64,000 nucleotides of DNA, taken from Acidobacteriota bacterium. Lineage in GTDB: Bacteria > Acidobacteriota > Blastocatellia > RBC074. Positions 62,861 to 64,000 of this stretch are shown piece by piece (within the stretch, counting starts at the first letter, position 1; each line of letters starts with the position of its first letter). A program made the position numbers and the translations under genes. The DNA lies in the NCBI GenBank assembly GCA_019639255.1, contig JAHBSF010000016.1:21317-85316 (forward strand), written 5' to 3'. Under the pieces are notes generated by a model, which saw nothing but the letters and a program-made list of their open reading frames with translations, ran no database searches and was not told the DNA's origin.

Positions 62861-62946
62861 GAGATAACGGAGCAAACGGAAATGAACGGAACAAACGGAA
62901 GTGTGCGATTTCGTTTGTTGGGTTTATTTCGGTTCGTTGCGTTGTG
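62861..62946. repeat. Degenerate family A palindrome after lepA
   Basis: The left arm GAGATAACGGAGCAAACGGA is well kept; the right arm (TTTATTTCGGTTCGTTGCG) is diverged with several mismatches. Confidence 0.65.
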
Positions 62947-62971
62947 AGTTTTGTTCGTCGAGTCGGGGTAT

Positions 62972-63655
62972 ATGGAATCAGATCGCCGCATAATGCCGCT
63001 TTTCCCGTTGCCGATCGTGCAGTTCCCGAGCGCCGTGACGCCGCTGCATATCTTCGAGCCGCGCTACCGAAAACTGCTCAAGGATGTGCTGGCCGCCGAT
63101 AAGACCTTCGGCATCATCTGCCGTACGGAGGACGCAGACGCAGGGCCCGATGCGCCGCCGCTCGGCCGCGCGGGCTGCGCGGTTGAAGTACTCGTAGCGC
63201 AGGAACTGCCCGACGGCCGGTCAAATATTCTGTGCGCCGGGGGCCGTCGCTTCCGCACGCTGCGTTATGTAGAAGGAGAGCCCTACCTGCAGGCGGAGGT
63301 GGAGTTTTTCGACGACGAGGTTTCGAGCGAGAGCCTGAATGCGGAAATCGCGCGCGCAACGCGCCTTTTTGAACGCGTAATCGAAGCCGGACGAAGGTTG
63401 AAAGATGCGCACGGAGAGGAACTCGGTCCGCCCGAACTGCCGCAGGACCCGGAAGCGCTTTCATTCATAGTTTGCGCATATCTCGAAATCGACGTCGAGG
63501 AAAAACAGAAACTCCTCGATTTGACCCAAACCGGCGAGCGGTTGCGGCAAGCCGTGGCGATTCTGGGAAACGTAGCAAAGGATTTCGAGCGTCGCGCCGA
63601 TGTTTTCGAGATTTCCAGGAAAAACGGACACGCGGGACCCGTTTCAGAGCCCTGA
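62972..63655 (+). CDS. Lon-protease N-domain (substrate-binding) protein
   Basis: The 227-residue stand-alone LON_substr_bdg domain protein opens with RIMPLFPLPIVQFPSAVTPL and LHIFEPRYRKLLKDV, then GRAGCAVEVLVAQELPDGRS and RRFRTLRYVEGEPYLQAEVE. The second half is helical (AVAILGNVAKDFERRADVFE). It lacks the ATPase and protease parts of Lon. ATG 62972 is used; a TTG at 62951 lies in palindrome sequence. Role unknown: adaptor or independent binding. Confidence 0.9.
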   Translation: MESDRRIMPLFPLPIVQFPSAVTPLHIFEPRYRKLLKDVLAADKTFGIICRTEDADAGPDAPPLGRAGCAVEVLVAQELPDGRSNILCAGGRRFRTLRYVEGEPYLQAEVEFFDDEVSSESLNAEIARATRLFERVIEAGRRLKDAHGEELGPPELPQDPEALSFIVCAYLEIDVEEKQKLLDLTQTGERLRQAVAILGNVAKDFERRADVFEISRKNGHAGPVSEP

Positions 63656-63742
63656 ATCAAGCGCTACCGGAGTTGCGCAAATGTTGATGGGGAAGAAATC
63701 CATGCCGGCTCAGTCCGTGGTGAGGTGCGGACCGAGCCCGTT

Positions 63743-64000
63743 TTACCGCAGTTTAACCGGAACTTCGTTGGCGCCCAGATAATTCAGGTGCGTGCGCGCT
63801 TCCTCGCGCTGCACGCGCGGGTCGCTCTGCAACCGCTTGATGCGCGCACGTATGGCTTCATTTTCGGCCTGTACCGCGCGCACGCGCTCGGCCGTCTGCG
63901 CATAGGATGCCTGCGCCTGCTGCGCCTGCTCGCGCGCCCGCATAGCCGTGGTGATCGATAAAGCCGCCGCCGCCGCTATTATCATCAGCAGCCATACATA
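63743..64000 (-). CDS. FtsB/DivIC-like septum formation protein (N-terminus outside window)
   Basis: The minus-strand frame is open to the window edge, so only the C-terminal 85 residues are seen. They form a membrane helix (WLLMIIAAAAALSITTA), a coiled coil (ERVRAVQAENEAIRARIKRL) and the RLQSDPRVQREEARTHLNYL tail typical of the DivIC/FtsB family, which acts in division-septum assembly. An internal ATG at 63985 could be a start but would cut the helix. Confidence 0.7.
   Translation of the reverse strand, partial: YVWLLMIIAAAAALSITTAMRAREQAQQAQASYAQTAERVRAVQAENEAIRARIKRLQSDPRVQREEARTHLNYLGANEVPVKLR

Overview
The window is GC-rich bacterial chromosome, most likely from Acidobacteriota. The lineage call rests on two extracellular proteases ending in a TIGR03437-type (Solibacter paralogous family) domain, a VWFA-related protein of the acidobacterial TIGR03436 type, the paired PSD1/DUF1501 exported proteins, and several OmpR-type winged-helix/TPR or ECF-sigma regulators. 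Class cannot be fixed from the sequence; Blastocatellia or Solibacteres-like lineages are plausible. No tRNA, rRNA, CRISPR array, transposase or phage gene was seen.

Layout. 1-3907: type I secretion operon (ABC ATPase, cut by the window edge; HlyD adaptor; TolC-like channel). 3999-7295: aguA and aguB (agmatine to putrescine), an AlkZ-related winged-helix protein and a CoA-binding protein. 7391-10122: DUF1080, Dabb and GMC oxidoreductase genes. 10245-12840: restriction-modification island (Vsr nickase, PD-(D/E)XK-like endonuclease, C5 cytosine methyltransferase). 12951-18768: acetylxylan-esterase-like hydrolase and the DUF1501/PSD1 pair. 19341-23246: two oligopeptide-type permeases and a binding protein, with no ATPase alongside. 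23453-29043: ECF sigma factor, small zinc-finger-like adaptor, TPR-CHAT protease and secreted subtilase. 29228-32218: clpS and clpA. 32222-34048: glycosyltransferase and a DUF4160/DUF2442 pair. 34183-41805: BNR/sortilin-type protein, enoyl-CoA hydratase, M43-like metalloprotease, a small secreted protein and a GT39-like membrane glycosyltransferase. 42008-54536: two giant multidomain subtilases flanking a GT2 glycosyltransferase and a winged-helix/TPR regulator. 54844-64000: Gfo/Idh/MocA oxidoreductase, VWA protein, penicillin acylase, 2Fe-2S protein, lepA, a Lon-N-domain protein and a partial FtsB/DivIC-like protein.

The most striking non-coding feature is a set of about 80-145 bp imperfect palindromes at many gene boundaries. 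One arm is purine-rich and built from 9-10 nt units related to GGAACAAAC; the other arm is its complement. Three sequence families (A, B, C) can be told apart, and pieces of families A and B have become the first or last codons of several proteins. The best candidate for an undescribed system is the 23453-29043 cluster. Its sigma-adaptor-TPR-CHAT order resembles the sigma/Csx30/TPR-CHAT part of type III-E Craspase loci, but no CRISPR component is present, and a secreted subtilase is added.

Protein functions are read from motifs in the translations. No database search was run.
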